Source: CAVZYN01 sp963779515 | Lineage (GTDB): Bacteria; Pseudomonadota; Alphaproteobacteria; Rhizobiales; Hyphomicrobiaceae | DNA: 64,000 nt | Assembly (NCBI GenBank): GCA_963779515.1 | Contig: CAVZYN010000001.1 | Coordinates: 248,001-312,000, forward strand | Direction: 5' to 3' | Part shown: piece by piece, positions 44,503 to 52,759 of the stretch | How positions within the stretch are numbered: position 1 is the stretch's first letter | How the letters are laid out: each line of letters begins with the position of its first letter | The notes under the pieces: generated by a model | Seen by the model: the letters and a program-made list of their open reading frames with translations, nothing else | Database searches by the model: none | Told to the model about the DNA's origin: nothing | Made by a program: the position numbers and the translations under genes

Positions 44503-44671
44503 CCATACGCCGTGCCGGTTGTGTCGATCTCCTGCGGATTCACCACGACGGGGAATCGGCGGCGCGGGCGGCGGTCATTGCTTCACCCCCAGCCGACCGG
44601 CAAGGACGATTTGAATTTTTTTCTTGCGCGCGGCCGCCACCATCCCGCGCGCGTGCCATCGTGCCGGTCGA

Positions 44672-44693
44672 CCTCCCCCGTCAAAGGGGGAGG
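44672..44693. repeat. GC-rich hairpin of CCTCCCCC type
   Basis: Perfect 8-bp inverted repeat CCTCCCCC/GGGGGAGG with loop GTCAAA. This motif is a common dispersed palindrome in alphaproteobacterial genomes (knowledge-based). Its lack of a T-run argues against a simple terminator. Confidence 0.65.
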
Positions 44694-44987
44694 CGGTTCG
44701 TGGGCGCCGAGGCGGCGCCGCGAATACTGCAAGTATAGATCGGTTAATGGGCAGGCGGCTTGGACCGGATGGCGGACAGGGCGCGACGGTCGGGGGGCCG
44801 GCAGCGTGCCGGCAGGGCGGCCGCTGAGGACTGCCGCTGGAAAAGCCGCTGAGCCGCGGCGCGGAAAACGACTGCGCACTTGGCACCGGCGAGGCTATTT
44901 CGCCGGTGTCATTGTACGAGGTGCCAACCCATGGCGAATACGTCGAGTTTCGCCCAGCATCGGACCTAAAAATTCGTCGATGGCGTG

Positions 44988-47132
44988 TCACACGCCCGCG
45001 TTGGCGCCGATCGTGTTCGCGATCTTCAGCGCGAAGGCGTAGTCGAGCGCGAGTTCCTTCAGCGCTTCGAAGCGGCCCGAGGCGCCGCCGTGGCCGCCTT
45101 CCATGTTGGTCTTCAACAGGATCATGTTGGGTGACGTGTTCTTTTCGCGCAGACGCGCGATCCATTTCGCCGGTTCCCAATAGGTGACGCGCGGATCGGT
45201 GAGCCCGCCATAGGCGAAGATGTGCGGATACGCTTTCGCCGTCACGTTGTCGTAGGGCGACCACGCGCGGATGCGTTCGAACTCGACGCTGCTCGCGATC
45301 GGATTGCCCCACTCGGGCCACTCGGGCGGCGTCAGTGGCAGTGATTCGTCGAGCATGGTGTTGAGCACGTCGACGAATGGCACGTCGGCGATGATGCCGA
45401 GAAACAGCTCCGGCGCAAGGTTGGCGACGACGCCCATCAGCATGCCACCGGCCGAGCCGCCATTGGCGACGATGCGGCCGCGTGTCGTGTAGTTGTTGGC
45501 GACGAGATACTCGCCGGCCACGATGAAGTCCGTGAAGGTGTTCATCTTGGTCGCGAGCTTGCCGCCCGTGTACCAGCGATAGCCCTTGTCCTTGCCGCCG
45601 CGAATATGCGCGATGGCGAAGATCATGCCGCGATCGACGAGCGAGAGCCGCGTCGTCGAGAACGAGGCGGGAATCGAGATGCCGTAGGAGCCGTAGCCGT
45701 AGAGAAACAGCGGCGCCGAGCCGTCAAGCGGTGTGCCTTTCTTGTAGAGGATCGAGATCGGCACGGTTTCGCCGTCGGCGGCCGGCGCGAACAGGCGGCG
45801 CGTGACGTAGTCGCTCGCGTTGTGGCCGCTTGGGATCTCCTGGCGCTTGCGCAGCGTGCGCGTCTTGGTCGCGATGTCGTAGTCGTAGACCTCCGACGGC
45901 GTCGTCATCGACGAGTACGTGAAACGCAGCGTCGTCGTGTCGTATTCGTAGCCCGACGACATGCCGAGGCTATAGGCCTCTTCGTCGAAGGCGATCGCGT
46001 GCTCGGCGCCGTCCGACCAGCGCCGGATGATGATCTGCGGCAGGCTGTCCTCGCGTTCGAGGCGGACGAGGTTGTGCTTGAAAGCGACAGTCTCGAGGAT
46101 CAGGCGGCCGGGCTTGTGCGGGATCAGTTCGCGCCAGTTGGCCTCGCGGGTGTCGGCGATCGGTGCGGCGCAGATGCGGAAGTCTTCCGAGCCGCCCGAG
46201 TTGGTGGTGATGATCAGGTCATCGCCGTGATGCTCGACGTGGTACTCGTGGCCGTGACGGCGCGGAAGCACGCATTTATGTGGGGTTTCTGGCGCGTCGG
46301 CGTCGATCAGATAGATCTCGGTGGTCTGGTGATCATGCACCTCGATGGTGATGAAGCGGCCCGACTGGGTGTGGCCGAGGCCGACATAGAAGCCGATGTC
46401 TTTCTCTTCGTAGACGAGCACGTCGGCGCTTGCGGGCGTGCCGACGACGTGGCGGTAGACGAACAGCGGCCGCTGGTTGGCATCGAGGCGGATGTAGAAC
46501 AGCGTGCGGCCGTCGCGGGCCCATTCGACGCCGCCGCGCGTGTCGGGAATTTCGTCGGCCAGATCGCGGCCGGTCGCCATGTCGCGGATGCGGACGGTGA
46601 AGAGCTCCGAGCCTTTGTCGTCGACGGAATAAGCGAGCAGCTTGTGGTCGGGGCTGTGATTGGCGCCGCCGAGCTGCCAGTAGGGGCGGCCTTCGGCTTC
46701 GGCGTTGCCGTCGATCAGGATGGTCTCGGCGCCACCCGCGCGAGGTTGGCGGCCGACGCGCGGATACTGTCCGCCGGTGACGAAGGAGGTGTTGTAGGCC
46801 CAGGCGCCGTCAGGCGTCGGCACCGAGCTGTCGTCCTCCTTGATGCGGCCTTTCATTTCAGCGAACAGACGCGCTTGCAGCTCTTCGGTGCCGGCGAGCG
46901 TTGCGGCGGTGTAGGCGTTCTCCGCCTCGAGATGCGCGCGGATATCGGGCGCCAGCACCGACGGGTCACGCATCACGTCTTGCCAGTTCTCGGCGCGCAA
47001 CCACGCGTAGTCGTCGGTGATTGTGACGCCGTGATGCACGGCGGTGAGGGGACGGCGCGGGGCTTTTGGGGCATCGATGGGCGGATCGATGAGCGGATCG
47101 ATGCGCAGCGGCGAACGGGTTGGGGCATGCAT
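44988..47132 (-). CDS. ptrB: Prolyl oligopeptidase family S9 (oligopeptidase B)
   Basis: 714-residue serine peptidase; family members cut after Arg/Lys in short peptides and act in the cytoplasm. The N-terminal part (about 80-420) is a seven-bladed propeller (NHSPDHKLLAYSVDDKGSEL). The catalytic domain contains the Ser in ANGGSAGGMLMGVVANLAPE, the Asp in YGGLTDPRVTYWEPAKW and the His in NMEGGHGGASGRFEALKE, all in the expected order. GYGSYGISIPASFSTTRLSL and IFAIAHIRGGKDKGYRWY are further family signatures. The first 20 residues (RIDPLIDPPIDAPKAPRR) come from a 12-bp tandem repeat. The downstream MsrB gene is upstream on the same strand with a 94-base gap. Confidence 0.93.
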   Translation of the reverse strand: MHAPTRSPLRIDPLIDPPIDAPKAPRRPLTAVHHGVTITDDYAWLRAENWQDVMRDPSVLAPDIRAHLEAENAYTAATLAGTEELQARLFAEMKGRIKEDDSSVPTPDGAWAYNTSFVTGGQYPRVGRQPRAGGAETILIDGNAEAEGRPYWQLGGANHSPDHKLLAYSVDDKGSELFTVRIRDMATGRDLADEIPDTRGGVEWARDGRTLFYIRLDANQRPLFVYRHVVGTPASADVLVYEEKDIGFYVGLGHTQSGRFITIEVHDHQTTEIYLIDADAPETPHKCVLPRRHGHEYHVEHHGDDLIITTNSGGSEDFRICAAPIADTREANWRELIPHKPGRLILETVAFKHNLVRLEREDSLPQIIIRRWSDGAEHAIAFDEEAYSLGMSSGYEYDTTTLRFTYSSMTTPSEVYDYDIATKTRTLRKRQEIPSGHNASDYVTRRLFAPAADGETVPISILYKKGTPLDGSAPLFLYGYGSYGISIPASFSTTRLSLVDRGMIFAIAHIRGGKDKGYRWYTGGKLATKMNTFTDFIVAGEYLVANNYTTRGRIVANGGSAGGMLMGVVANLAPELFLGIIADVPFVDVLNTMLDESLPLTPPEWPEWGNPIASSVEFERIRAWSPYDNVTAKAYPHIFAYGGLTDPRVTYWEPAKWIARLREKNTSPNMILLKTNMEGGHGGASGRFEALKELALDYAFALKIANTIGANAGV
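47073..47108 (-). repeat. 12-bp in-frame tandem repeat at start of oligopeptidase gene
   Basis: Three consecutive 12-bp ATCGATGxGCGG-like units encode the IDPL/IDPP/IDAP repeats at residues about 9-20 of the oligopeptidase. They preserve the reading frame if copy number changes. Confidence 0.75.
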
Positions 47133-47226
47133 GGTGGCGACCTCCTGGGTCTCCAGAGTGGACGGTTCGATTCGGGCTCTGCCGCGCCGGATCTGCGGCG
47201 CTGGGCGAGCTGAAAGCGGGCGGAAG

Positions 47227-47652
47227 TTAGCCCTCGTCGGGCTTGAATTTCAGGGCGACGCCGTTGATGCAGTACCTGAGGCCGGTCGGCGCGGGGCCAT
47301 CGGGGAATACGTGGCCGAGATGGGCGTCGCAGCGCGCGCATTGCACCTCGACGCGGCGCATGAAGAACGACCGGTCCTCGTGCTCGCTGACCGCCATGTC
47401 GGAAACGGGCGCGGTGTAGCTTGGCCAGCCGGTGCCGCTGTCGAATTTGGCTTGCGAGGCGAACACGGGCTCGCCGCAGCAGACGCACATGTATGTGCCG
47501 CTCTTCTTCTCGGCGTTGTAGGGATGCGAAAAGGCGCGCTCGGTGCCGTGTTTGCGGGCGACGTGGAACTGCTCGGGCGTCAGCTCCGCTTTCCAGTCCG
47601 AATCGGATTTGACGATGCGATCGGCGCGATCGGGCACTTTTGACGACTTCAT
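47227..47652 (-). CDS. msrB: Peptide-methionine (R)-S-oxide reductase MsrB
   Basis: 141-residue enzyme that reduces the R-epimer of methionine sulfoxide in proteins. Two zinc CxxC motifs are present (MCVCCGEP and VQCARCDAHLG). The signature FDSGTGWPSYTAPV lies at about residues 70-83 and GHVFPDGPAPTGLRYCINGV near the end, with the catalytic Cys in RYCING. No signal peptide, so cytoplasmic. It is immediately upstream of the oligopeptidase gene, in the same direction; a shared transcript for damaged-protein and peptide turnover is possible. Confidence 0.95.
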   Translation of the reverse strand: MKSSKVPDRADRIVKSDSDWKAELTPEQFHVARKHGTERAFSHPYNAEKKSGTYMCVCCGEPVFASQAKFDSGTGWPSYTAPVSDMAVSEHEDRSFFMRRVEVQCARCDAHLGHVFPDGPAPTGLRYCINGVALKFKPDEG

Positions 47653-48107
47653 GGACGCTGCTCACAAGGACGGGGCCGGGGCCGAGGCGAAGCGGCGGGC
47701 AAAGCCCGCCAGACCGCACTTATAGCCCGCCTTGAGCGCGGGCGTCATATCACGACGCCGCTGGTTACCGGTTCGGTCGGAGATGAGACTAAAAGAAATC
47801 GCCGAGGTGCGAGCAGAACACTTGTAGGTCTCGTGCGCCAAGCCGCATCTGGCGTCAATATTTGCTCAGATTTGCCGCACTTATTGAATTTTATCGACAA
47901 ATCACTTAAGTCTTGCGACTGAAAATTGGTGCGGTGTCCTTGATGGCGCGCCGCAGATATTGATTTTCACTAAAGATTTACGGTGTTCATGTCTCAATAG
48001 ACATCGGCGTTACCCACGCACTGAAGCGCGGGCGATGCAACATTTCAGCGTCTCAACCGATCCGCGTGGCGTTTCCGCTCATCTAGGCCCCACTTCTGGA
48101 GGACGAC
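47653..48107. promoter_or_regulatory. AT-rich divergent region upstream of mucR-like gene
   Basis: About 455 bases with no gene. The section from about 47850 to 48000 is AT-rich (CTTATTGAATTTTATCGAC and similar), typical of DNA bound by MucR/Ros proteins, which often repress their own promoter. A GGAGGA ribosome site lies at about 48099, close to the GTG start at 48108. Confidence 0.5.
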
Positions 48108-48515
48108 GTGACTGATGCAGAGAAGAGCAATCTCGTCGAGCTGACCGCGCAAATCGTGTCGGCCTATGTCGCAAAGAATGTCGTTGCGTCCTCCGATCTG
48201 CCAGCGCTGATCCAGGGTGTCTACGACGCGCTGGGGCGGGTGGCTCATGCTCCCGAGCCCGACGTGCGCGAGGAGCTGAAGCCAGCTATCTCGGTGAAAA
48301 AATCCGTGTTGCCGGACTACCTGATCTGTCTCGAGGATGGGAAGAAGTTCAAGTCGCTGAAGCGGCATCTGCGCACGCACTACAATCTGTCGCCCGAAGA
48401 GTACCGCGAGAAGTGGGGCTTGCCGATCGACTATCCTATGGTGGCGCCGAACTACGCCGCTGCCCGCTCGGAGCTCGCCAAACAAATGGGCCTTGGCACG
48501 CGCAAGGAAAAATAA
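48108..48515 (+). CDS. MucR/Ros family zinc-finger transcriptional regulator
   Basis: 135-residue DNA-binding protein with GTG start at 48108 after GGAGGA. The first half is an oligomerisation region (LTAQIVSAYVAKNVVASSDL). The zinc-finger region reads VLPDYLICLEDGKKFKSLKR then HLRTHYNLSPEEYREKWGLP. The Cys-X9-His-type site of Ros proteins would be built from the single Cys in LICLED, an acidic partner and the His residues of RHLRTHY; many rhizobial MucR proteins replace one Cys ligand. The tail AARSELAKQMGLGTR is typical. MucR proteins are H-NS-like silencers controlling exopolysaccharide, motility and cell cycle genes in Rhizobiales. Confidence 0.93.
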   Translation: MTDAEKSNLVELTAQIVSAYVAKNVVASSDLPALIQGVYDALGRVAHAPEPDVREELKPAISVKKSVLPDYLICLEDGKKFKSLKRHLRTHYNLSPEEYREKWGLPIDYPMVAPNYAAARSELAKQMGLGTRKEK

Positions 48516-48557
48516 CGGTCTTTGGCTCGCGATGTCTGCATCGACATCGGCGCCGGC

Positions 48558-48832
48558 TCACGTTGCAGGTTGGTCATCGGACAGCTCGGCCTTGTAGGCT
48601 GCGGCCAAGCGGGCGTGCCGGCCAAGATCGTAGGTCCAGTGGCCGCTGCGGCCGCGCTGGCGCTCGGCGCGCAGTGCGGCGCGGAGCGCATGCCGGAGCC
48701 GCGCGCGTCCAAGGCGGCTTCGATCGGCGATTTCGTGCGGCCAGAGTGGCAAGAGGCGCTGCAGTTCGACGTGGCGTTCATTGCGGGATCGGAGCCTGAG
48801 AGGGGCGGAATTGGAGCTTTTCACCCACCCAT
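48558..48832 (-). pseudogene. Small basic hypothetical protein, frame probably broken near 48785
   Basis: A minus-strand frame from ATG at 48832 reads MGEKLQFRPSQAPIPQ and then stops. The adjacent frame continues RHVELQRLLPLWPHEIADRS, RLRHALRAALRAERQRGRSG and HWTYDLGRHARLAAAYKAEL, ending at 48558. The second part has a strongly protein-like amphipathic pattern. Joining both would give about 91 residues. I do not know a function. It lies between the MucR gene and the XRE regulator and is antiparallel to the former. Confidence 0.45.
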
Positions 48833-48888
48833 TGTCGCACGCCGGCCAACGGCGGGGATAAGTCCTCGCGCAGACGGGCGCGCCGACG

Positions 48889-49458
48889 CTAAAAATACCG
48901 GACGGCTGCCTTGATCGGTGCGATCCAGGAGATTTTCGGATTGCGCTCCACGGCGCCGTCTTTGCTCTTCTGGACGAGGGTGACCTTGCCTTTGGTATCG
49001 TAAACGATCTGGCGCAACGCGACGCGCCCCTGCAGGTCGGAGACGAGGCAATCCAGACCGTCGGATTTGCGCCAGTCGTCCTTTTCGAGACGCTCCGCAA
49101 CTAGGATAGTACCCGGCTCGAATTCTGCCGTCCGTTCTGCCAACTTGACGGCAACCGGGGCGCCTTGCGGTAGCTCGATCGTGATGTGGTCGCTGAGCCC
49201 GGCGGGAGACGAAGTCATGACGTTGTCATCGACGCCAAGCATGCCGAGAAACCGGATACGCCGGCCGTTGTTGCCGTCGAGCAGGTCCGCGGCCGTGAGA
49301 TCCAAGGCCGCCGCGATCCGCAACAACCAATCGAGTGAAACGGTCATGTTTGCCGTCTCGAGCCGCTGGATGGTCTGCGCGGTGGTGCCGACCACGTCTG
49401 CCAGCTGCTGCAGGGTCAGTCCCCGCTTTTTGCGAATGTCCCGAATGCGAGTTGCCAT
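48889..49458 (-). CDS. XRE family helix-turn-helix regulator with C-terminal LexA/CI-like domain
   Basis: 189 residues. The N-terminal HTH (about 3-60) reads IRDIRKKRGLTLQQLADVVG, then TTAQTIQRLETANMTVSLDW and LLRIAAALDLTAADLL. The C-terminal 110 residues are beta-rich (DHITIELPQGAPVAVKLAER, FEPGTILVAERLEKDDWRKS, DGLDCLVSDLQGRVALRQIV), resembling the S24 peptidase-like domain of phage-type repressors. The Ser-Lys dyad is not evident, so it probably does not self-cleave. Start at 49458 (MATRIRDIRKKRG). It is divergent from the DnaA-like HTH gene. Confidence 0.88.
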   Translation of the reverse strand: MATRIRDIRKKRGLTLQQLADVVGTTAQTIQRLETANMTVSLDWLLRIAAALDLTAADLLDGNNGRRIRFLGMLGVDDNVMTSSPAGLSDHITIELPQGAPVAVKLAERTAEFEPGTILVAERLEKDDWRKSDGLDCLVSDLQGRVALRQIVYDTKGKVTLVQKSKDGAVERNPKISWIAPIKAAVRYF

Positions 49459-49618
49459 GGTCCCCCGACCGGATTCTCAGTCACTTAACTCGATCATCTC
49501 TATCGAGATTCAATCGGTGCTATCTAGGTGCGTGCACTGAACACTTGTCAATGTCTAAAGAATGTCCGTCTCACGATCAAGCGCGCAGAACGGCAGAAAC
49601 TCCTGATGGGTAACGTGA

Positions 49619-50059
49619 ATGAGTTGCACAAAGAAGCGGTCGATTTTCGCGACAAAAAAGCCACGAAGTCACGGCCCGCGGGGCAAAATCAGGGAGAAAA
49701 TCCCGCTTCGGGTAATTGTCGATCACGTGGTTATTTGTACGTTCCAGGTAAATGCGCATGCAATCCATTCAATGCAGCGCGGCGTTCTCGCGCACAGTCA
49801 AGCACGTCAAATCGCAATGTATCTGGCCCACGTGGCCTGCGGTCTGACCATGACTCAAATTGGCCAGCTTTATTGTCGCGATCGGACCACCGTCGCGCAT
49901 GCCTGCCACGTGATCGAGGACCTGCGCGACGAGCGGCAGTTCGACTTCATCATGACGTTGCTCGAGCGGGGAATCCGCAGTTTAGCCCGCAATAGCATAG
50001 CGTTGAGCCCGGCCGTGGCAGCGTCGCGAATTTATCTGAATATGGAAACTCAGCTGTGA
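49619..50059 (+). CDS. DnaA domain IV-like helix-turn-helix protein
   Basis: 146 residues; the functional part is residues about 50-125: VLAHSQARQIAMYLAHVACG, then LTMTQIGQLYCRDRTTVAHA and CHVIEDLRDERQFDFIMTLL. This matches the DNA-binding domain of the replication initiator DnaA (the DRTTVAHA region corresponds to the DnaA-box-reading signature D-H-T-T-V-x-H-A). The ATPase domain is absent. The first 50 residues are basic and not obviously folded, so the real start could be later. The stop overlaps the DUF6456 gene start. Small DnaA-like HTH proteins next to DUF6456 are known in Rhizobiales; a regulatory role is inferred. Confidence 0.8.
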   Translation: MSCTKKRSIFATKKPRSHGPRGKIREKIPLRVIVDHVVICTFQVNAHAIHSMQRGVLAHSQARQIAMYLAHVACGLTMTQIGQLYCRDRTTVAHACHVIEDLRDERQFDFIMTLLERGIRSLARNSIALSPAVAASRIYLNMETQL

Positions 50060-50613
50060 GAATCGAGAAAATGCGTCAGGCAAATACGCCAAAAAAACTC
50101 TCGCGCAGAGCCGCAAGAGCCCGCGCCGCAACGCCGCTGGCCTGGTTGGGCCGCCGCCGCCGCAAGAATGGGATGGCGCTGCTGGCGCGCGAACTGGTGC
50201 AGGCTGGCGAACGTCTCGCCGTCGATTTCCAGGTCGCGCAAATGCAGCCTCGCGTGACAATGGATTGGTCCGCGGTCAAGGTCGATGGCGGTCTGCGTCC
50301 GGGGACGCCAGCGACGGGCGTCGATGCGCCAAGTCGCGTTATTGCAGCCCAAAAACGCGTTTATGCAGCCTTGGAGGCGGTCGGTCCGGAGCTTGCCGGG
50401 TTGCTCGTCGATATCTGCTGCCTTGAGCAGGGATTGGAAGTGGTCGAGCGCGCGGAGGGCTGGCCGCAACGCGCGAGTAAAGTGATTTTGGAACTCGCTT
50501 TGACACGGCTGGCGCGACACTACGGCTTCTTGGCACCCGTCTCCGTGAGTGCCGTGCGTCTGCGACATTGGGGCGATGCCGGCTATCGCCCAATAATACC
50601 AAGAGACCCGTGA
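50056..50613 (+). CDS. DUF6456 domain-containing protein
   Basis: 185 residues, start GTG at 50056 overlapping the previous stop by four bases, or ATG at 50071. A basic N-terminus (KKLSRRAARARAATP) precedes a conserved helical domain: VIAAQKRVYAALEAVGPELA, GLLVDICCLEQGLEVVERAE and GWPQRASKVILELALTRLAR, then HYGF. DUF6456 proteins are thought to be DNA-binding regulators. The overlap points to translational coupling with the DnaA-like HTH partner. The C-terminal RLRHWGDAGYRPIIPRDP is typical of the family (knowledge-based). Confidence 0.85.
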   Translation: MRIEKMRQANTPKKLSRRAARARAATPLAWLGRRRRKNGMALLARELVQAGERLAVDFQVAQMQPRVTMDWSAVKVDGGLRPGTPATGVDAPSRVIAAQKRVYAALEAVGPELAGLLVDICCLEQGLEVVERAEGWPQRASKVILELALTRLARHYGFLAPVSVSAVRLRHWGDAGYRPIIPRDP

Positions 50614-50626
50614 GCGGCGATCGACG

Positions 50627-51670
50627 TTACATCGGCCCGTTTGCGGGGACGATCAGTGGAATGAATCCAAAAACGCCAGGACTATCGGGATCGACGATCA
50701 CGCGGATCGCATGCACATAGTCGGCGCCCATGACTTGCAAACGCAGGACGTTCGGAACGCGCTTGTAATCGGTGCCGGCGAAGCCTTGGATTTCGAGTTC
50801 GTGCTCGTCGCCTTGCACGAGCAGGATCGGTTTTCCAAGTGATTTTGCGCCGCGTTCAATGGTGCGCACGGTATCTATGTAGCCCGAGGCGCTGGGCATT
50901 GCCGGGTATTTCTGCCGGATATCGTACATGTTGGCTTGCATCGCGATCACCATGGCCCTGACGCCGGTGTCGCGTGCAAGACGAAAGCTGTCGTCGAGCC
51001 AGGCTATATTGGCGGCATTTCTCTCGAAGTATTCGAGTGCCGCGTCCTTGTCATTGGCTTCGAAGCCATTATTCGATCCGACGACGTGCAGCGTCACAAA
51101 TAGAATGTCATTCTTTGCAAAACGGACATTCTCGACGTATCTTGCGTGAACAGGCTGGATATTGGTTTGAGAGTCCACCGGCAGCACCTTTTTGCCGAGC
51201 GCCTGATCGGGCTTGGGGAAAAATATCTCGCGGACCTTCGCGAGGCGTTCACGCGGATTGAATTTACCCGCGGCCTGACGGTGACAGTCCGTCCACTCAT
51301 TGTCTCCAGGGGTATAAATCAGCGGCTGCTCGAAAGTTTGAAATCGGTCGAACACTTGCTTCAAGGTCTCGTCGGCGCAGGAACTCGACCCCGACTTGAT
51401 ATCGCCGACATGGATTGAGAACGCTGGTTTCAGCTGATTTATGGCGCCGATCAAACGGTCGAGGCGCGGGTAGTCGTTCGGGATTTTGTACGGGATGTCG
51501 CCGAGGGCGACGAACGAGAACGCGCGCGGCCCGGCGAAGGGCTCTTCGGCGCTGGCGCCGGCGACGAGCGCCCCCGATACGAGAGCCCCCGATACGAGAG
51601 CCCCCGATCCGAGAGCCAAAGTGGCGGCGACGGCAAGTGAGGATCGAAGAGGGCGCGGAGAACGGCGCAT
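50627..51670 (-). CDS. Exported calcineurin-like metallophosphatase
   Basis: 347 residues from ATG 51670 (a second in-frame ATG lies 15 bases upstream). A signal peptide spans about 1-40 and includes a repetitive SGALVSGALVSGALV hydrophobic core encoded by a 15-bp tandem repeat. Phosphoesterase-like motifs follow: FSFVALGDIPYK (first Asp), SIHVGDIKSG (Asp bridging metals) and LIYTPGDNEWTDCHRQAA (Asn-Glu). Later segments FVTLHVVGSNNG and LLVQGDEHELEIQG fit the remaining His ligands. Probably periplasmic; the substrate is unknown. It is convergent with the DUF6456 gene (13-base gap). Confidence 0.8.
   Translation of the reverse strand: MRRSPRPLRSSLAVAATLALGSGALVSGALVSGALVAGASAEEPFAGPRAFSFVALGDIPYKIPNDYPRLDRLIGAINQLKPAFSIHVGDIKSGSSSCADETLKQVFDRFQTFEQPLIYTPGDNEWTDCHRQAAGKFNPRERLAKVREIFFPKPDQALGKKVLPVDSQTNIQPVHARYVENVRFAKNDILFVTLHVVGSNNGFEANDKDAALEYFERNAANIAWLDDSFRLARDTGVRAMVIAMQANMYDIRQKYPAMPSASGYIDTVRTIERGAKSLGKPILLVQGDEHELEIQGFAGTDYKRVPNVLRLQVMGADYVHAIRVIVDPDSPGVFGFIPLIVPANGPM
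51571..51615 (-). repeat. 15-bp in-frame tandem repeat in signal peptide
   Basis: Three consecutive 15-bp units (two identical, third with one change) encode the SGALV repeats of the metallophosphatase signal peptide. Copy-number change would lengthen or shorten the hydrophobic core by five residues per unit. Confidence 0.9.
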
Positions 51671-51827
51671 GCAGGCAGACCTCATACGGGGGGTGGACGT
51701 GACATCGATGTGCGCAAGCGTAGCACCGGCATCTGACGATAGAGCGACAAGCGTAGGCTCAAGCCCGGCAATTGAACAGGTGGGCACTTGGCCCTACTGT
51801 CGGGCCCTATCGTCATAGTCGCGCCAC

Positions 51828-52523
51828 TTGCTGCAACGAGGTCGCGTGATCGTTCGCAAACACCAGGCCATTGCGCCGTTCTGGCTCGAGACTTTGGCGC
51901 CCGCTGAAGCAGAGCGGACGCGCGCCGGGCTCACGGAGAAGACCTATCCGCCGGGCAGCTATGTCTGGCATCGCGGTGACCGGGTCGAGGCGTGGACGGG
52001 CGTTGTCGCCGGCCTCGTCAAGATCAGCGCGATCTCGAGCGACGGCCGGGCCATGACGTTTGCGGGTGTCGGCGCGGGTGGCTGGTTCGGCGAGGGCTCG
52101 GTTCTGAAGAACGAGCCGAGGAAGTACGATTTGGTGGCGCTGCGCGAGACGCGCCTCGGCTTCCTCAATATGGCGACCTTCAACTGGCTGACTGAGCGCA
52201 GCGTCGGCTTCAATCGTTTTCTCTTGCGCCAGCTCAATGAGCGCATGGGGCAGTTCATCGCCACCATCGAATATGATCGGCTGTTGGATCCGACGGTGCG
52301 GGTCGCGCGTCACATTTCCTGGCTATGCAACCCGGTGCTTTATCCAGGCGTTGGCGACCGGGTTGAAATTTCGCAGGAAGAGTTGGCGCTTCTGGCGGGT
52401 GTGTCGCGCGCGCACGCCGGCAAAGCTCTGCAGACGTTGGAGCGGGAGGGCTTGGTGACGGTCGCGCGCGGCGCGCTGAACGTCTGCGACGTCGCGCGGC
52501 TCGGCGCCTATGGCGCACCATGA
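51828..52523 (+). CDS. Crp/Fnr family transcriptional regulator
   Basis: 231 residues. Sensor barrel at about 30-130 (YPPGSYVWHRGDRVEAWTGV; FAGVGAGGWFGEGSVLKNEP), then a long dimer helix with FNRFLLRQLNERMGQFIATI. The HTH is at about 165-225 (EISQEELALLAGVSRAHAGK and ALQTLEREGLVTVARG). The glycine-rich GGWFGEGSVL corresponds to the cyclic-nucleotide pocket, but the Arg that contacts cAMP phosphate is not evident. The gene precedes, with about 240 bases spacing, the rightward AMP-ligase/ABC operon, so it is a candidate regulator of it (inference). It is transcribed divergently from the metallophosphatase. Confidence 0.88.
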   Translation: MLQRGRVIVRKHQAIAPFWLETLAPAEAERTRAGLTEKTYPPGSYVWHRGDRVEAWTGVVAGLVKISAISSDGRAMTFAGVGAGGWFGEGSVLKNEPRKYDLVALRETRLGFLNMATFNWLTERSVGFNRFLLRQLNERMGQFIATIEYDRLLDPTVRVARHISWLCNPVLYPGVGDRVEISQEELALLAGVSRAHAGKALQTLEREGLVTVARGALNVCDVARLGAYGAP

Positions 52524-52759
52524 CGGCATGTCTGTCGCCAAGTTGATTGCATGTGATCGGAGAATTTCATTGGGTAACACACAATTCCCTGTCTGTCTGT
52601 CAAAAGTCGTATAGAAGTCGGGTACTTCATATCGCACTCTGATACGGTATCGAGGCAGCGCGCTCCGTCGTGTGCTGACAAAAAATAGGCGCGCCAAGCG
52701 CCAAGACGCGTGCCATGGAACCGAATGGTCCGGCCTGCACGCGCAGAGGGAGGTTGGAT

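Larger units (their letters stand above)
44285..44987. other. Repeat-rich intergenic region upstream of LRR gene
   Basis: About 700 bases with no supported gene. It contains a 15-bp tandem repeat (44347-44391), a pair of related hairpins in inverted orientation (44401-44423 and 44480-44502) and a further GC-rich hairpin (44672-44693). The LRR gene starts leftward at 44284 and the oligopeptidase gene ends at 44988. Confidence 0.7.

Noticed and set aside
45606..47213. A 535-codon plus-strand frame
   Set aside because: Antisense to oligopeptidase B, which has a full catalytic triad and family motifs; the plus frame has none.
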